This document shows, in pieces, positions 18,670 to 27,561 of a stretch of DNA of 64,000 nt. The notes beneath the pieces are model-generated. The model was not told where the DNA came from. It saw only the letters and a list, made by a program, of their open reading frames with translations, and did not search any database. The stretch lies in assembly GCA_017427775.1 (NCBI GenBank), contig JAFRSD010000043.1:1-64000 (forward strand), given 5' to 3'. Source of the DNA: Lachnospiraceae bacterium (GTDB lineage: Bacteria > Bacillota > Clostridia > Lachnospirales > Lachnospiraceae). The position numbers and the translations under genes were made by a program. Within the stretch, counting starts at the first letter, position 1, and the number at the start of each line of letters is the position of its first letter.

Positions 18670-19423
18670 AAATCTCCTCCGAGCGTTTCATAAGCAGGTT
18701 CTTCTCCGCGAACCATCCGTAATAAGCGAAGGTCGGTGCACATTTGTCGTAGACAAATGCAAGGTATCCCTCCTCCGTCTTTCCGTCGGCCGCGGCCAGC
18801 TTCTCCTGTGCCTTCGTAAGGCACGCATCAATGCTTTCCTGTGCCTTTTCGATGCCATCCCTTGCTTCATACATGGCGGTCATGTTTAAAAGGGTTATTG
18901 CTTCTTCCGGCTCATTGCCTGCCGTCTCAGCGAGTATGGCAAGTGCCTTCTCGCAAAGCTCCAGTGCCTCATCATACCGCCTGAGGTCCGCCAAAGCGGA
19001 GCTCATGTTGTTATAAAGTCCCGCAAGCCTCCGGTCGGTCGGAGGGAGCAGCTCCTCGTATACGAAGCAGGCTTCCTCGAAGAACGGCACGGCCTCTTCG
19101 CTTTGTCCGAATGCCTTATACACGGTTCCCGCATTGAGAAGCGCCGTAGCGCCCTCCACGCTCATGCGCCGCTGTCTGCGGTCGAGATAGGCAAGCATCG
19201 TATCAACTGCTGCCATTGCCTCCTCCCTGCGCCCGAGCTTGCGGTACAGACCCATCTGTTCATTGACGGCCAGGTAATACACCTTGTCGTCTCCGGAAGC
19301 CCTGCCCTCCTTCTCCCAATACTTGAGAAGGCGCTCCGCTTCCGCATACTCTTTGTGCGCGAACAGATTGTCCAGTTTGGTTATGATCCTTCCGATATCG
19401 GCGTTCATATTTTCCCTCTTCAT
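18635..19423 (-). CDS. Tetratricopeptide repeat protein
   Basis: A 262-residue all-helical protein with about four to five TPR units: EYAEAERLLKYWEKEG, REEAMAAVDTMLAYLD, AFGQSEEAVPFFEEACFVYE, RRYDEALELCEKALAIL and IEKAQESIDACLTKAQ. No signal peptide, so cytoplasmic. TPRs bind partner proteins or peptides; the overlapping DUF4037 gene is the obvious partner. The first Met is at 19423, with a second at codon 6 (MNADIGR) that could be the true start. Confidence 0.85.
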   Translation of the reverse strand: MKRENMNADIGRIITKLDNLFAHKEYAEAERLLKYWEKEGRASGDDKVYYLAVNEQMGLYRKLGRREEAMAAVDTMLAYLDRRQRRMSVEGATALLNAGTVYKAFGQSEEAVPFFEEACFVYEELLPPTDRRLAGLYNNMSSALADLRRYDEALELCEKALAILAETAGNEPEEAITLLNMTAMYEARDGIEKAQESIDACLTKAQEKLAAADGKTEEGYLAFVYDKCAPTFAYYGWFAEKNLLMKRSEEIYERLGAVKEVL

Positions 19424-19459
19424 GTATCATGCATCGCATAAAAAATGCTTCAAAACGTC

Positions 19460-20767
19460 TTACTGCTGCTTGTCCCGCACGGAAATCTCTTCATACGTGA
19501 TGATCGTTTTCTCCTGATAGCTTTGATCGCTAAGCTCCGTCGTGAAGATCTCCGTGAGGTTGCCCTCATCATCATACCGATAGCGGGTATCCTGCTCGTC
19601 CCAGCGCGAGATTTCATAAAAATGAACCGGTCGCCCGTTGTCATCGTATTCGATGTATGCGATTTTATGTTCTTCACTTCCCGCGATCCCGTAAAGCGCC
19701 GACGCATTGCCGTTCTGATCGGTCTCAAAGCGGAAATCATCGTACACCGACGCATCCCATGATGCGATCTGCGGCGGGAAGGATTCTCCGGTTTCGAGAT
19801 AAAAACAGGTTCCGCCTCTGTCCTCATGCGGATCACCGATCACGGAATAACTCTCCCATCTGCCGGCGTTCGTATATTTGTACTCATAAATCCAGTGCAG
19901 GCTGTCAACATCATCGGAATAGGATTCCTTCTTCATAAGCCGCCCGTCCCGATAGGTCATGACGTCATAGTTGGTTATCCTTCCGCTATATGTTTCCATA
20001 TCTTTGGAACTTCTTGTCAGAATAACGGTGCCGTCTTCCAGATAGGTGTATTCATCCTCTATGATGACGGCTGTATCATCGGACTGCCCCTGGAACCGGA
20101 TTTGGAAAGCTTTGATCAGTCTTCCCTCTTCGTCATAGGTGAATTCTGCCTCCTCATGAGGAACCCCGCAGACTACCTTCTTCCAGTATCCGTCCTCATC
20201 GTAACTGATCGTCACGTTGCTGCCGGTCGAATCGGAAAATGTGAACCCGTACGGCAATTCATATGTCTTATCGAAAGCTTTCCGCTCCGGCTCGTCGTTC
20301 GTTTCATGGTAAACGGACTGTGTTTCCGTGATTGTGCCGCTCGGCTCATAGATATACGTGCTGGAAAAATCGCGCGCATCCTTACCGTAAAAGCTGATTT
20401 CCTTCCGTTTGAGCCGACCGTATTCGTCATACGAATAGCTCGCCGTGCTGTACGGCTCCGCCGGCAGGAATTCGCCATCCGGCGTTCTTTCGGCCGACTG
20501 GACCGTTTCTTCTTTCACTTTTACATAAATCTTACGGGGTTGTTCCGTTTCCCCGCCGGGTGTCGGATTCGAGGGCGCTGGCGATACTCCCAGTACATAT
20601 TCCCCGGGATCCTTCCCCGGTTCTTTACCCGCCCCTTTATTCCTCTTCGTAAACGAATGCACTAAAAGCGCAACCTCCGCGCCGATCGCGATCACGCACA
20701 CGGACAGGATCAGGATGACAAATGTGCGCCGTTTCATCCGGATCCCCTTCTGTTTCTTACTGCTCAT
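19460..20767 (-). CDS. Membrane-anchored YD-repeat surface protein (copy 1)
   Basis: A 435-residue protein with one N-terminal membrane helix (RTFVILILSVCVIAIGAEVALLV), a short Gly/Pro/Lys linker, and an outer domain built from RHS/YD-like units: YDEYGRLKRKEISFYG, YDEDGYWKKV, YDEEGRLIKAF, YDDNGRPVHFYE and YDDEGNLTEIF. These form beta-strand hairpins as in YD-repeat proteins but without an RHS core or toxin. Function unknown. It is a paralogue of the protein at 21240-22397, and rpmF sits between them. Two starts are possible (20767 or 20734); both have ribosome sites, and I prefer 20767 because the paralogue also has a short basic lead before the helix. Confidence 0.8.
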   Translation of the reverse strand: MSSKKQKGIRMKRRTFVILILSVCVIAIGAEVALLVHSFTKRNKGAGKEPGKDPGEYVLGVSPAPSNPTPGGETEQPRKIYVKVKEETVQSAERTPDGEFLPAEPYSTASYSYDEYGRLKRKEISFYGKDARDFSSTYIYEPSGTITETQSVYHETNDEPERKAFDKTYELPYGFTFSDSTGSNVTISYDEDGYWKKVVCGVPHEEAEFTYDEEGRLIKAFQIRFQGQSDDTAVIIEDEYTYLEDGTVILTRSSKDMETYSGRITNYDVMTYRDGRLMKKESYSDDVDSLHWIYEYKYTNAGRWESYSVIGDPHEDRGGTCFYLETGESFPPQIASWDASVYDDFRFETDQNGNASALYGIAGSEEHKIAYIEYDDNGRPVHFYEISRWDEQDTRYRYDDEGNLTEIFTTELSDQSYQEKTIITYEEISVRDKQQ

Positions 20768-20802
20768 ACTTTTCTCCCCTGAAAGCGATTTTCATCTTCT
20801 CT

Positions 20803-20831
20803 ACTTTACCAAAAAACCGCACGAAATACAA
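20803..20831 (-). promoter_or_regulatory. Promoter for YD-repeat gene copy 1
   Basis: TTGTAT (20831-20826), 17 bases, TAAAGT (20808-20803), placed just after the rpmF terminator, so this gene has its own transcript. Confidence 0.6.
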
Positions 20832-20864
20832 GTTAAGCATAGCACCGGAAGGGGTGCCGCGCAT

Positions 20865-20895
20865 AAAAAAGAACCGCCGGTATTACCGACGGTTC
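20865..20895 (-). terminator. Terminator after rpmF
   Basis: Ten-base stem GAACCGTCGG/CCGGCGGTTC with a 5-base loop and six T on the minus strand. Confidence 0.9.
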
Positions 20896-20909
20896 GTGAA
20901 TCATTCAAA

Positions 20910-21095
20910 TTAAGCTTCCTGAGGAATAATCTCTTTCTTGTTGTAGCTTCCGCATGCCTTGCATACTCTGTGAGGCATCATCAAAGCACCGCACTTGCTG
21001 CACTTTACAAGATTCGGAGCGGTCATCTTCCAGTTCGCTCTTCTGCTGTCTCTTCTTGCTTTCGAATGTTTATTCTTAGGACAAATAGCACCCAT
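20910..21095 (-). CDS. rpmF: 50S ribosomal protein L32
   Basis: A 61-residue protein starting MGAICPKNKHSKARRDSRRANW, the typical L32 N-terminus, with a zinc ribbon formed by CSKC and CKAC. I use ATG 21095, which has GGAGG upstream; the longer upstream frame is untranslated leader. Unlike in many bacteria, no yceD (DUF177) gene precedes it: it is a single-gene unit with its own consensus promoter and terminator, placed between two paralogous surface-protein genes. Confidence 0.96.
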   Translation of the reverse strand: MGAICPKNKHSKARRDSRRANWKMTAPNLVKCSKCGALMMPHRVCKACGSYNKKEIIPQEA

Positions 21096-21158
21096 GACTA
21101 TTACACCTCCCTCTAGTCTATTCGCCGGGACCAAATCGTCCGAAGCGCGCATAGTGAA

Positions 21159-21187
21159 ATTATAGCGGTTCGAAGTCTGTTTGTCAA
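21159..21187 (-). promoter_or_regulatory. Strong promoter for rpmF
   Basis: TTGACA (21187-21182), 17 bases, TATAAT (21164-21159): perfect sigma-A hexamers at ideal spacing. Confidence 0.93.
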
Positions 21188-21239
21188 CAGTTTTTTCAGG
21201 ATTTTTCGCGCCGGTTGGCAAACTCTGCTCCCGCTTTTA

Positions 21240-22397
21240 TCACCGGACGACCTCTATGAGATTCCACTCCAGACGGTGCACCGTTCCATCATATGTGATT
21301 GCGACCGGATTGTCGTCATCATCGTAGGAAATCGTACTTTCCATCTCTCTCGGTGCCCTGCTCATATACCCGGGAAGCCGTTCCTGTCCTTTGATGTAGA
21401 TAATTCTGTTCTTCTCGTCGTATTGATAGATTCCGACAATCTCAAGATCGTCATCATGCCGGTAGTCCCCACCGTACATTTTGACCGGGAGCCCATCGGA
21501 ATCGCATTCCACGCTCCGCACCATCCCGGCTGACACACCATCAGAAAACGTTTCATTATCTGCCGGTTCGTATTCCTTTATCCAGTCTCCGATAAAATAG
21601 ATTTCGCGCAGACAATCCAAACGGTCGGGGAATAAGGAATAATGCGTAATCTTCTGTAACGGCTGCGTTATGTCCTGCTTAACGAAGGCTGTGCTTTCAA
21701 GAACCCGTCCGCCACGGTATACCGTCTCCTTCGATCCGTCAAATACGATCGTACGATCCCCTTCATAGCGGTACTCATTGGTCTTCCAAAGCACCCACTC
21801 TTCTTTCTCATCCATGGCATAGAATTGCTCAGTCGATAACACGCTGTCCTTATAATGCCTTTTCACCGTCTCAACAGGCTTCTCCGTGCCGTCAGTGCTA
21901 TTGTATTTCGTTATCTGCGTAATATACCCGTCGTTATCATAAAGACACTGATAGGACTCTCCCTCATCGTGGTATATCGTCAGCCCGCCGATGGTCGTTA
22001 CCAGTTTGGTTGCTTTCCCGGTCTCCTGATCCGTCACTTCCCATTCTTCCGTTTTGGTTCCGTTTTTATCATAGGTGCAGGTCCGCTCGCGGTATGCTTT
22101 TCCTTCATCATGATACTTCTTTTCACTGATCAGGCGACCCTTTTCGTCATATTCATACGTCTCCCCGTAAACAAAGAGCCCGGTCTCATCATAACAAACG
22201 TGTGACACGGGAACCCACATCACGGACGAAACCGGTTCCCTCGTCGGTTCCGGTGTCGGCTTCGACGTCTTGCCTTTCTTATCTTTCGAGGAAAATGTGT
22301 GCGCAAGAAGAACGCCTTCCGCCATCAGCGCAAGGATGCAGACCGAAAGGATCAAAACGATAAATTGTTTTCTTTTAAGCCCCGCTGCTTTCTTCAT
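21240..22397 (-). CDS. Membrane-anchored YD-repeat surface protein (copy 2)
   Basis: A 385-residue paralogue of the 19460-20767 protein. The membrane segment RKQFIVLILSVCILALMAEGVLL matches copy 1 closely, followed by KPTPEPTREP linker and YD-type units: YDEKGRLISEKKYHDEG, YDKNGTKTEEWEV, YDNDGYITQI, YDEKNRIIYIKG and YDDDDNPVAITYDG. Outer-domain similarity is in pattern rather than exact sequence, so the duplication is old or fast-evolving. Function unknown; surface adhesion or sensing are guesses. Its transcription probably relies on read-through of the ackA terminator or an unseen promoter. Confidence 0.8.
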   Translation of the reverse strand: MKKAAGLKRKQFIVLILSVCILALMAEGVLLAHTFSSKDKKGKTSKPTPEPTREPVSSVMWVPVSHVCYDETGLFVYGETYEYDEKGRLISEKKYHDEGKAYRERTCTYDKNGTKTEEWEVTDQETGKATKLVTTIGGLTIYHDEGESYQCLYDNDGYITQITKYNSTDGTEKPVETVKRHYKDSVLSTEQFYAMDEKEEWVLWKTNEYRYEGDRTIVFDGSKETVYRGGRVLESTAFVKQDITQPLQKITHYSLFPDRLDCLREIYFIGDWIKEYEPADNETFSDGVSAGMVRSVECDSDGLPVKMYGGDYRHDDDLEIVGIYQYDEKNRIIYIKGQERLPGYMSRAPREMESTISYDDDDNPVAITYDGTVHRLEWNLIEVVR

Positions 22398-22418
22398 GCG
22401 TTACTCCCGCGATTTGAT

Positions 22419-22454
22419 AAAAGCCCTGCTGCTTTATACGGCAGCAGGGCTTTT
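22419..22454 (-). terminator. Terminator after ackA
   Basis: A 14-bp stem (AAAAGCCCTGCTGC with its complement) around an 8-base loop, T-rich on both sides; it ends the pta-ackA transcript. Confidence 0.9.
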
Positions 22455-22473
22455 CCTTACGATTCTTTACGGA

Positions 22474-23664
22474 TTATTTGCAAAGCGCAACCGTCTCACG
22501 GCATATAGCAAGCTCCTCATTGGTCGGGATAACAAGAACCTTAACCTTGCTGTCCGGAGTCGAAATGATGACTTCCTCACCGCGGATTGCGTTCTTCTCG
22601 TCATCAATCTTAACGCCGAGGAATCCGAAGTGCTCGCAGATTGCCTTACGGACCTTCTTGTCATTTTCCCCTACGCCTGCGGTAAATGCGATTGCGTCAA
22701 CGCCGTTCATCGCAGCCGCATAAGCACCTACGTACTTGGCAACACGGTATACGAAGCCGTCGATGGCGTTCTTTGCAAGCTCGTTGCCCTCGGTAGCGGC
22801 AGCGTCAAGGTCACGGAAATCGGACGAAACGCCGGACATACCGAATACGCCGGACTTCTTGTTAAGAACGTTCATAATGCCGGCAAGATCAAGCTTTTCC
22901 TTGCCTGCGATGAATTCCATGATGGCCGGATCGATATCACCGGAACGGGTACCCATGATGAGACCTTCAAGAGGGGTAAGACCCATGGAGGTGTCAACGG
23001 ACTTGCCGTCCTTAACGGCGCTGATGGAAGCACCGTTGCCGAGGTGGCATACGATAACTTTACTGTTATTCGGATCAAGCTTTGCAATGTCGATTGCGCG
23101 CTTTGATACGTAGCTGTGGCTTGTTCCGTGGAAGCCGTAACGGCGAACCTTGTACTTCTCATAGTACTCGTAAGGAATACCGTAGAGGTAAGCTTCCTTC
23201 GGCATCGTCTGATGGAATGCGGTATCGAATACGGCAACCTCCGGCACGCCGGGCATCAGCTTTCTGCAGGCATTGATACCGATCAGGTTTGCAGGGTTGT
23301 GAAGAGGAGCAAGATCGCTGCACTCTTCGATGCCCTTGATGACGTTCTCGTCAATGATAACGGACTTCGTGAACTTCTCGCCGCCGTGTACGACACGATG
23401 TCCTACAGCGCCGATCTCGGAGAGATCCTTGATCACGCCGTATGTAGGATTCGTAAGAGCAGCAAGTACGTTCTGGATCGCAACTTCGTGGTTCGGAAGC
23501 GGATCTTCAAGAACAACCTTCTCGCCGCCGGCAGGGGTATGCTTCAGACGTCCGTCAATACCGATACGCTCGCAAAGACCTACGGCAAGTGCCTGCTCGG
23601 TCTCGGAGTCAATCAGCTGATACTTCAAAGAACTGCTTCCGCAGTTGATAACTAAAACTTTCAT
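22474..23664 (-). CDS. ackA: Acetate kinase
   Basis: Converts acetyl phosphate and ADP to acetate and ATP, the substrate-level phosphorylation step of acetate fermentation. The 396-residue protein starts [17 protein letters not shown] (ASKHA phosphate-1 motif), has [11 protein letters not shown], a catalytic Asp in [11 protein letters not shown], the phosphate-2 region [13 protein letters not shown] and the adenosine motif in [13 protein letters not shown] 23664 has AGGAGG upstream. It follows pta by 63 bases in the usual operon. Confidence 0.97.
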   Translation of the reverse strand: MKVLVINCGSSSLKYQLIDSETEQALAVGLCERIGIDGRLKHTPAGGEKVVLEDPLPNHEVAIQNVLAALTNPTYGVIKDLSEIGAVGHRVVHGGEKFTKSVIIDENVIKGIEECSDLAPLHNPANLIGINACRKLMPGVPEVAVFDTAFHQTMPKEAYLYGIPYEYYEKYKVRRYGFHGTSHSYVSKRAIDIAKLDPNNSKVIVCHLGNGASISAVKDGKSVDTSMGLTPLEGLIMGTRSGDIDPAIMEFIAGKEKLDLAGIMNVLNKKSGVFGMSGVSSDFRDLDAAATEGNELAKNAIDGFVYRVAKYVGAYAAAMNGVDAIAFTAGVGENDKKVRKAICEHFGFLGVKIDDEKNAIRGEEVIISTPDSKVKVLVIPTNEELAICRETVALCK

Positions 23665-23727
23665 GTTTCCTCCTAAACTGAAACGGCAGGCGGCACATGG
23701 TCGCCCGCCGGATATTATACTTATGAA

Positions 23728-24723
23728 TTACTTGCCGATAGCCTGTACAGCGGTGATTGCAACAACGCCTACGATATCCTCTGCGATGCAGCCGCGAGAC
23801 AAGTCGTTAATAGGAGCTGCGATACCCTGGGTGATAGGGCCGTAAGCTTCTGCCTTTGCAAGTCTCTGAACGAGCTTGTAGCCGATGTTACCGGCGTCAA
23901 GGTCAGGGAATACCAAAACGTTAGCCTGTCCTGCAACGTTGCTGCCGGGAGCCTTCGATGCGCCTACGGAAGGAACCATAGCGGCGTCAGCCTGAAGCTC
24001 ACCGTCCAGAAGGATGTCAGGACGAAGTTCCTTGGCAATTGCGGTAGCGGCAAGAACCTTGTCAACGTCGGCATGCTTAGCGCTGCCCTTTGTGGAGTGG
24101 CTGAGCATGGCAACCTTTGCCTGCTTCTCAACAAGGAGCTCGAAGCTCTCTGCGGAGCTGATTGCGATAGCCGCAAGCTTCTCCGGATCGGGATTCTGCT
24201 CAAGACCGGAATCTGCGAACAGGAAGGTGCCGTCTGCACCGTACTCGCAGTTCGGAACGATCATCATGAAGAACGCGGACACAAGCTTCGTGCCGGGCTT
24301 CGTCTTGATGATCTGAAGGGACGGACGAAGGGTGTTGGCGGTCGAATGGCATGCGCCGGAAACAACGCCGTCCGCTGCGCCCATCTTAACCATCATGCAC
24401 GCATAGTACATGTAGTCGGTCGTAAGGAGCTTCTTTGCTTCCTCGGGGGTCATGCCCTTTGCCTGGCGAAGCTCAACAAGCTTGTCAATGTAAGCCTGAA
24501 GCTCGGGCGCGGTATGCGGGTCGATTACCTTTGCGCCTGCAACGTTAAGACCCTTGCTGTTCTCTGCGCACTCTTCGGGCGTTCCGAGAACGATAATGTT
24601 CGCGATTTCTTCCTTCAGGATGATTTCAACGGCTTCCCATGTTCTTCTGTCCATGGACTCGGGCAGAACAATCGTCTTCTTGTCCTGCTTTGCTCTTTCT
24701 TTGATTCTGTCAATAAATCCCAT
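23728..24723 (-). CDS. pta: Phosphate acetyltransferase
   Basis: Makes acetyl phosphate from acetyl-CoA and phosphate. The 331-residue length is that of the short, single-domain Pta typical of Firmicutes. Family motifs include KTIVLPESMDRRT, VSGACHSTANTLRPSLQI, FADSGLEQNPDPEKLA, MLSHSTKGS and NVLVFPDLDAGNIGYKLVQR. ATG 24723 has AAAGGAG upstream. First gene of pta-ackA, with a promoter about 95 bases upstream. Confidence 0.97.
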   Translation of the reverse strand: MGFIDRIKERAKQDKKTIVLPESMDRRTWEAVEIILKEEIANIIVLGTPEECAENSKGLNVAGAKVIDPHTAPELQAYIDKLVELRQAKGMTPEEAKKLLTTDYMYYACMMVKMGAADGVVSGACHSTANTLRPSLQIIKTKPGTKLVSAFFMMIVPNCEYGADGTFLFADSGLEQNPDPEKLAAIAISSAESFELLVEKQAKVAMLSHSTKGSAKHADVDKVLAATAIAKELRPDILLDGELQADAAMVPSVGASKAPGSNVAGQANVLVFPDLDAGNIGYKLVQRLAKAEAYGPITQGIAAPINDLSRGCIAEDIVGVVAITAVQAIGK

Positions 24724-24816
24724 GATTCATGACTCCTTTCATATCTTTTCATGCTGAAGCCGTATGCGGAAAATGTAACCACGGCCGTCTCGCATTATAT
24801 TTCATTCCAAATTTAT

Positions 24817-24845
24817 AATATACCACTTATCTCCGGTTCATACAA
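24817..24845 (-). promoter_or_regulatory. Promoter for pta-ackA
   Basis: TTGTAT (24845-24840), 17 bases, TATATT (24822-24817). A second TATAAT lies nearer the gene but has no recognisable -35. Confidence 0.55.
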
Positions 24846-24866
24846 GAGATTTCTGCTCGGAATCCC

Positions 24867-26804
24867 TCAAAACAAAAGAAATGCTCCGCCTCCCGCGAGC
24901 AGTATCCCGATCAGCACGGTCAGACTGTAGTTTTTCGTCCGTTTACCAAGCCATAGCAGAATCTGCGTCACAGCAAGGAGGAAAGCGAACAAAACAAGCA
25001 TGCGAAGCATCAGATAAGCACCGATCGGAACGGTCCATCCGGCATATCCCTCAATCGAACAAAGCGGAGCCCACAACCCGTTCCATCCGTATACGTGGAA
25101 CAGCCTGACATAAGCGGCCGTATACAGGCCCGCCTGCATTATTAAGGCCACACCTGCGCAAAGGAAAGATTTCTGCAGGAAAACTCTTACTTTTCCAGTC
25201 CGGGTTGCCGCAATCAGCCTCCAAGTCCCGAATTGATGCTCACAGCTTGCGGTATACGCACATGCCAGAACCAAAAAGATTGCTGTCAGCACTGCATACA
25301 TGCGGTTTCGATCCATCCACGGAATCTTCCCAAAGGCAATTCGGAAGCCGGTATCATAAACATACCAGCCGCCTGTCCCCCTCAAATAATCCGTATGCTT
25401 CGAAAGTTTGGAAAAGGCTTCTCTTCGATTCTTTAAGTAGTCCCATTTTACAGAAAGAAGACGATACTCTTCTTCAGTAGATGCCGCAGCATAATCCTGC
25501 ATCATCTGCTCCTGAAGCCGGTCGAGTTCTTCCTTTTCCGCGTCAAGAAAGCGTTCCTTTTCGGGGGTAATACGGCCGGAAAGACTAATCATATACTGCT
25601 TATACGGAAGGTCACTCGCCGCCTCGAAGTATTCCGCATCTGCTTTGGTAACATTCCAGGCAATCACGGAATATATTGCAAGAATAAGAAGTGCCCTTCC
25701 CCCAATCAGCGCCTTATGACACTCATGTAAAAAAGCCGAACTATGCCGACCGAAGACTCTCCTTCTGCCCCGGTCCGGACGCTTTGCCGCCAGACAACGG
25801 TATTCATAAACCAGGATTCCTGCCACTCCGCATCCGAAAAGGCAGATTATACTGATGATCAGACCGATTGTGCGAAGGCTTAGCGGATATCCGAATACAC
25901 TGCAGTTCCGGTACACTCCAACCAGCCTGTGCACATCGAAAGCCGTAAACAGATTCCAGTCATGTAACGCCCCGAAACGGCTTTGCGGCGCAATTTTATA
26001 AAATGCAATCCCTTCCACTGACAACAGAGCAGCGGCTGCTATACTTGTGAAAACAGCCGAACGAAAGACCGCAGTGAGCAGAAACAGAAACGACGCAACT
26101 GCACATACGGAAAAGATTTTCCCGAGAAACGATACCAGCAGGAATCCTCTAACACTTAACGGAAACGGACAACTGATATAACGCGATACAGACTGTATTC
26201 CCCTTTCCGGATCTCCGAAACCGAGAATCCGTCCGAAAACGAACAGATTCATTCCATACAAAACTACAGCGGTCAGAGCGGAGTTCACAACGATGGCGGT
26301 GCATTTGGCGAAGGCGTGCATCCTTCCTCCGCGGACCGTAACGGATGTCAGCAGAAGCTGTCCTCCGGACCGTTCTTTTGTGATCAGGGACAGGGCAAAA
26401 TACATAGCCATGGCCATCACAATCCAATCCGTATAACGGGCGTCTGCCACACCCTCTACTCCTTCCTCTGAATCCGCCTTCAACGGGCGGACAGAAAGGT
26501 TTTGAAATACCTCACGGGTTTTCACCGCGTTCCGATACTCATAGGAATCCTCATCGGTCCCGCCTCCAATCAGCAGGACGCGGTCCGGGAATATCCGGAT
26601 ATTATTCCGAAACGTCGCATAGGTACCTTCAAGCTCCTCTTCGCCTCGCGGCGTTTCCGTCATTTCACGGATTCGTCGCTCATTCCGAAGCCCCATCGCG
26701 TCATTTCTGACAAGAATCAGGTTAACCGTCAGCAGAAGCACAAAAAAAGCGAGCGTCTGCGGAAGAAACCAAACCTTCTTTATTTCCTCACATAACACCC
26801 GCAT
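24867..26804 (-). CDS. ABC-2 type exporter permease
   Basis: A 645-residue membrane protein of two similar halves. Each half opens with a membrane helix (TLAFFVLLLTVNLILV; ALLILAIYSVIAWNV), then a long extracytoplasmic helical segment (35-130; about 390-470 with ITPEKERFLDAEKEELDRLQEQ), then a group of five to six membrane helices. This is the layout of ABC-2 permeases in peptide-export, lantibiotic-immunity or surface-sensing systems. The ATPase gene ends 5 bases upstream, so they are co-translated. Substrate unknown. It is the last gene of the lipoprotein operon read from 31.6 kb. Confidence 0.8.
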   Translation of the reverse strand: MRVLCEEIKKVWFLPQTLAFFVLLLTVNLILVRNDAMGLRNERRIREMTETPRGEEELEGTYATFRNNIRIFPDRVLLIGGGTDEDSYEYRNAVKTREVFQNLSVRPLKADSEEGVEGVADARYTDWIVMAMAMYFALSLITKERSGGQLLLTSVTVRGGRMHAFAKCTAIVVNSALTAVVLYGMNLFVFGRILGFGDPERGIQSVSRYISCPFPLSVRGFLLVSFLGKIFSVCAVASFLFLLTAVFRSAVFTSIAAAALLSVEGIAFYKIAPQSRFGALHDWNLFTAFDVHRLVGVYRNCSVFGYPLSLRTIGLIISIICLFGCGVAGILVYEYRCLAAKRPDRGRRRVFGRHSSAFLHECHKALIGGRALLILAIYSVIAWNVTKADAEYFEAASDLPYKQYMISLSGRITPEKERFLDAEKEELDRLQEQMMQDYAAASTEEEYRLLSVKWDYLKNRREAFSKLSKHTDYLRGTGGWYVYDTGFRIAFGKIPWMDRNRMYAVLTAIFLVLACAYTASCEHQFGTWRLIAATRTGKVRVFLQKSFLCAGVALIMQAGLYTAAYVRLFHVYGWNGLWAPLCSIEGYAGWTVPIGAYLMLRMLVLFAFLLAVTQILLWLGKRTKNYSLTVLIGILLAGGGAFLLF

Positions 26805-26809
26805 AATCC

Positions 26810-27544
26810 TTACTGCTCCTCTTCATAAGATGCCATATAAAATGCCTCAAGTATTGTCTGCATCGGTCCCGGAACCGGTCCTCCTGCGCATATTTCCTCG
26901 GGACTTCCCGAAGCGATCACGCTTCCCTTTTTCAGGAATATCACTTCCTTTGCAAGGTTCTCTATATCCGAAACAATGTGTGTCGAAATCAGCACCGTTG
27001 CTTTCTTTCCGTACTCTGCCACCATCTCGCGGAATCGTATCCGCTCCTTCGGGTCCAGACCGGATGTCGGCTCATCACAGATCAGCAGCGCCGGAGACCC
27101 GAGAAACGCCTGCGCAATAAGTGCCCTCTGCCGCATTCCCCCGGAAAATGAGGACAACAGCCTCGGAAGGTCTTCCGTAAGGTTTACCTGTGCAGCAACA
27201 CGACGCACCTCTTCTTCGGTTTCCTTTTTCGAAAGCCCCTTGAGAGACGCCATATACCAAAGGAATCGCTCCAAAGTGAAGCCGGCATACAGTTCCTGCT
27301 GTTGCGGAATAAAACCGATTTTTGAAAGATAGTCTCTCTTATTTCGGAAAGCATCCTTCCCATCGTACAAAATGGTGCCGCAATCCGGCTTAAGCGTTCC
27401 CGTCAACAGATGAAAGAACGTACTCTTGCCTGCACCGTTCGGGCCCAGTATGGCATACACTCCTTCGGAAAATGTGTACGACATATCACACAGTGCCTTG
27501 TTCTTTCCATATGTTTTCGAAAGTCCTTCGACATCCAGTTTCAT
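26810..27544 (-). CDS. ABC transporter ATP-binding protein
   Basis: A 244-residue nucleotide-binding subunit. Walker A GPNGAGKS at 34-41, Q-loop near IPQQQELY, signature SFSGGMRQR near 132-140, Walker B LLICDEP at 153-159, followed by TSGLDPKE and H-loop ISTH. It matches the CcmA/NatA-type ATPases of ABC-2 exporters. I start at ATG 27544 (MKLDVEGLSKTYGKNKAL) with AAGGAG at 7 bases; the longer frame overlaps the previous gene. It powers the permease immediately downstream. Confidence 0.93.
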   Translation of the reverse strand: MKLDVEGLSKTYGKNKALCDMSYTFSEGVYAILGPNGAGKSTFFHLLTGTLKPDCGTILYDGKDAFRNKRDYLSKIGFIPQQQELYAGFTLERFLWYMASLKGLSKKETEEEVRRVAAQVNLTEDLPRLLSSFSGGMRQRALIAQAFLGSPALLICDEPTSGLDPKERIRFREMVAEYGKKATVLISTHIVSDIENLAKEVIFLKKGSVIASGSPEEICAGGPVPGPMQTILEAFYMASYEEEQ

Positions 27545-27561
27545 CCCTGTCTCCTTCTGCT

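Noticed and set aside
24723-24867. TATAAT close to pta as a separate promoter
   Set aside because: It lacks a recognisable -35 at proper spacing; the upstream TTGTAT/TATATT pair is better.
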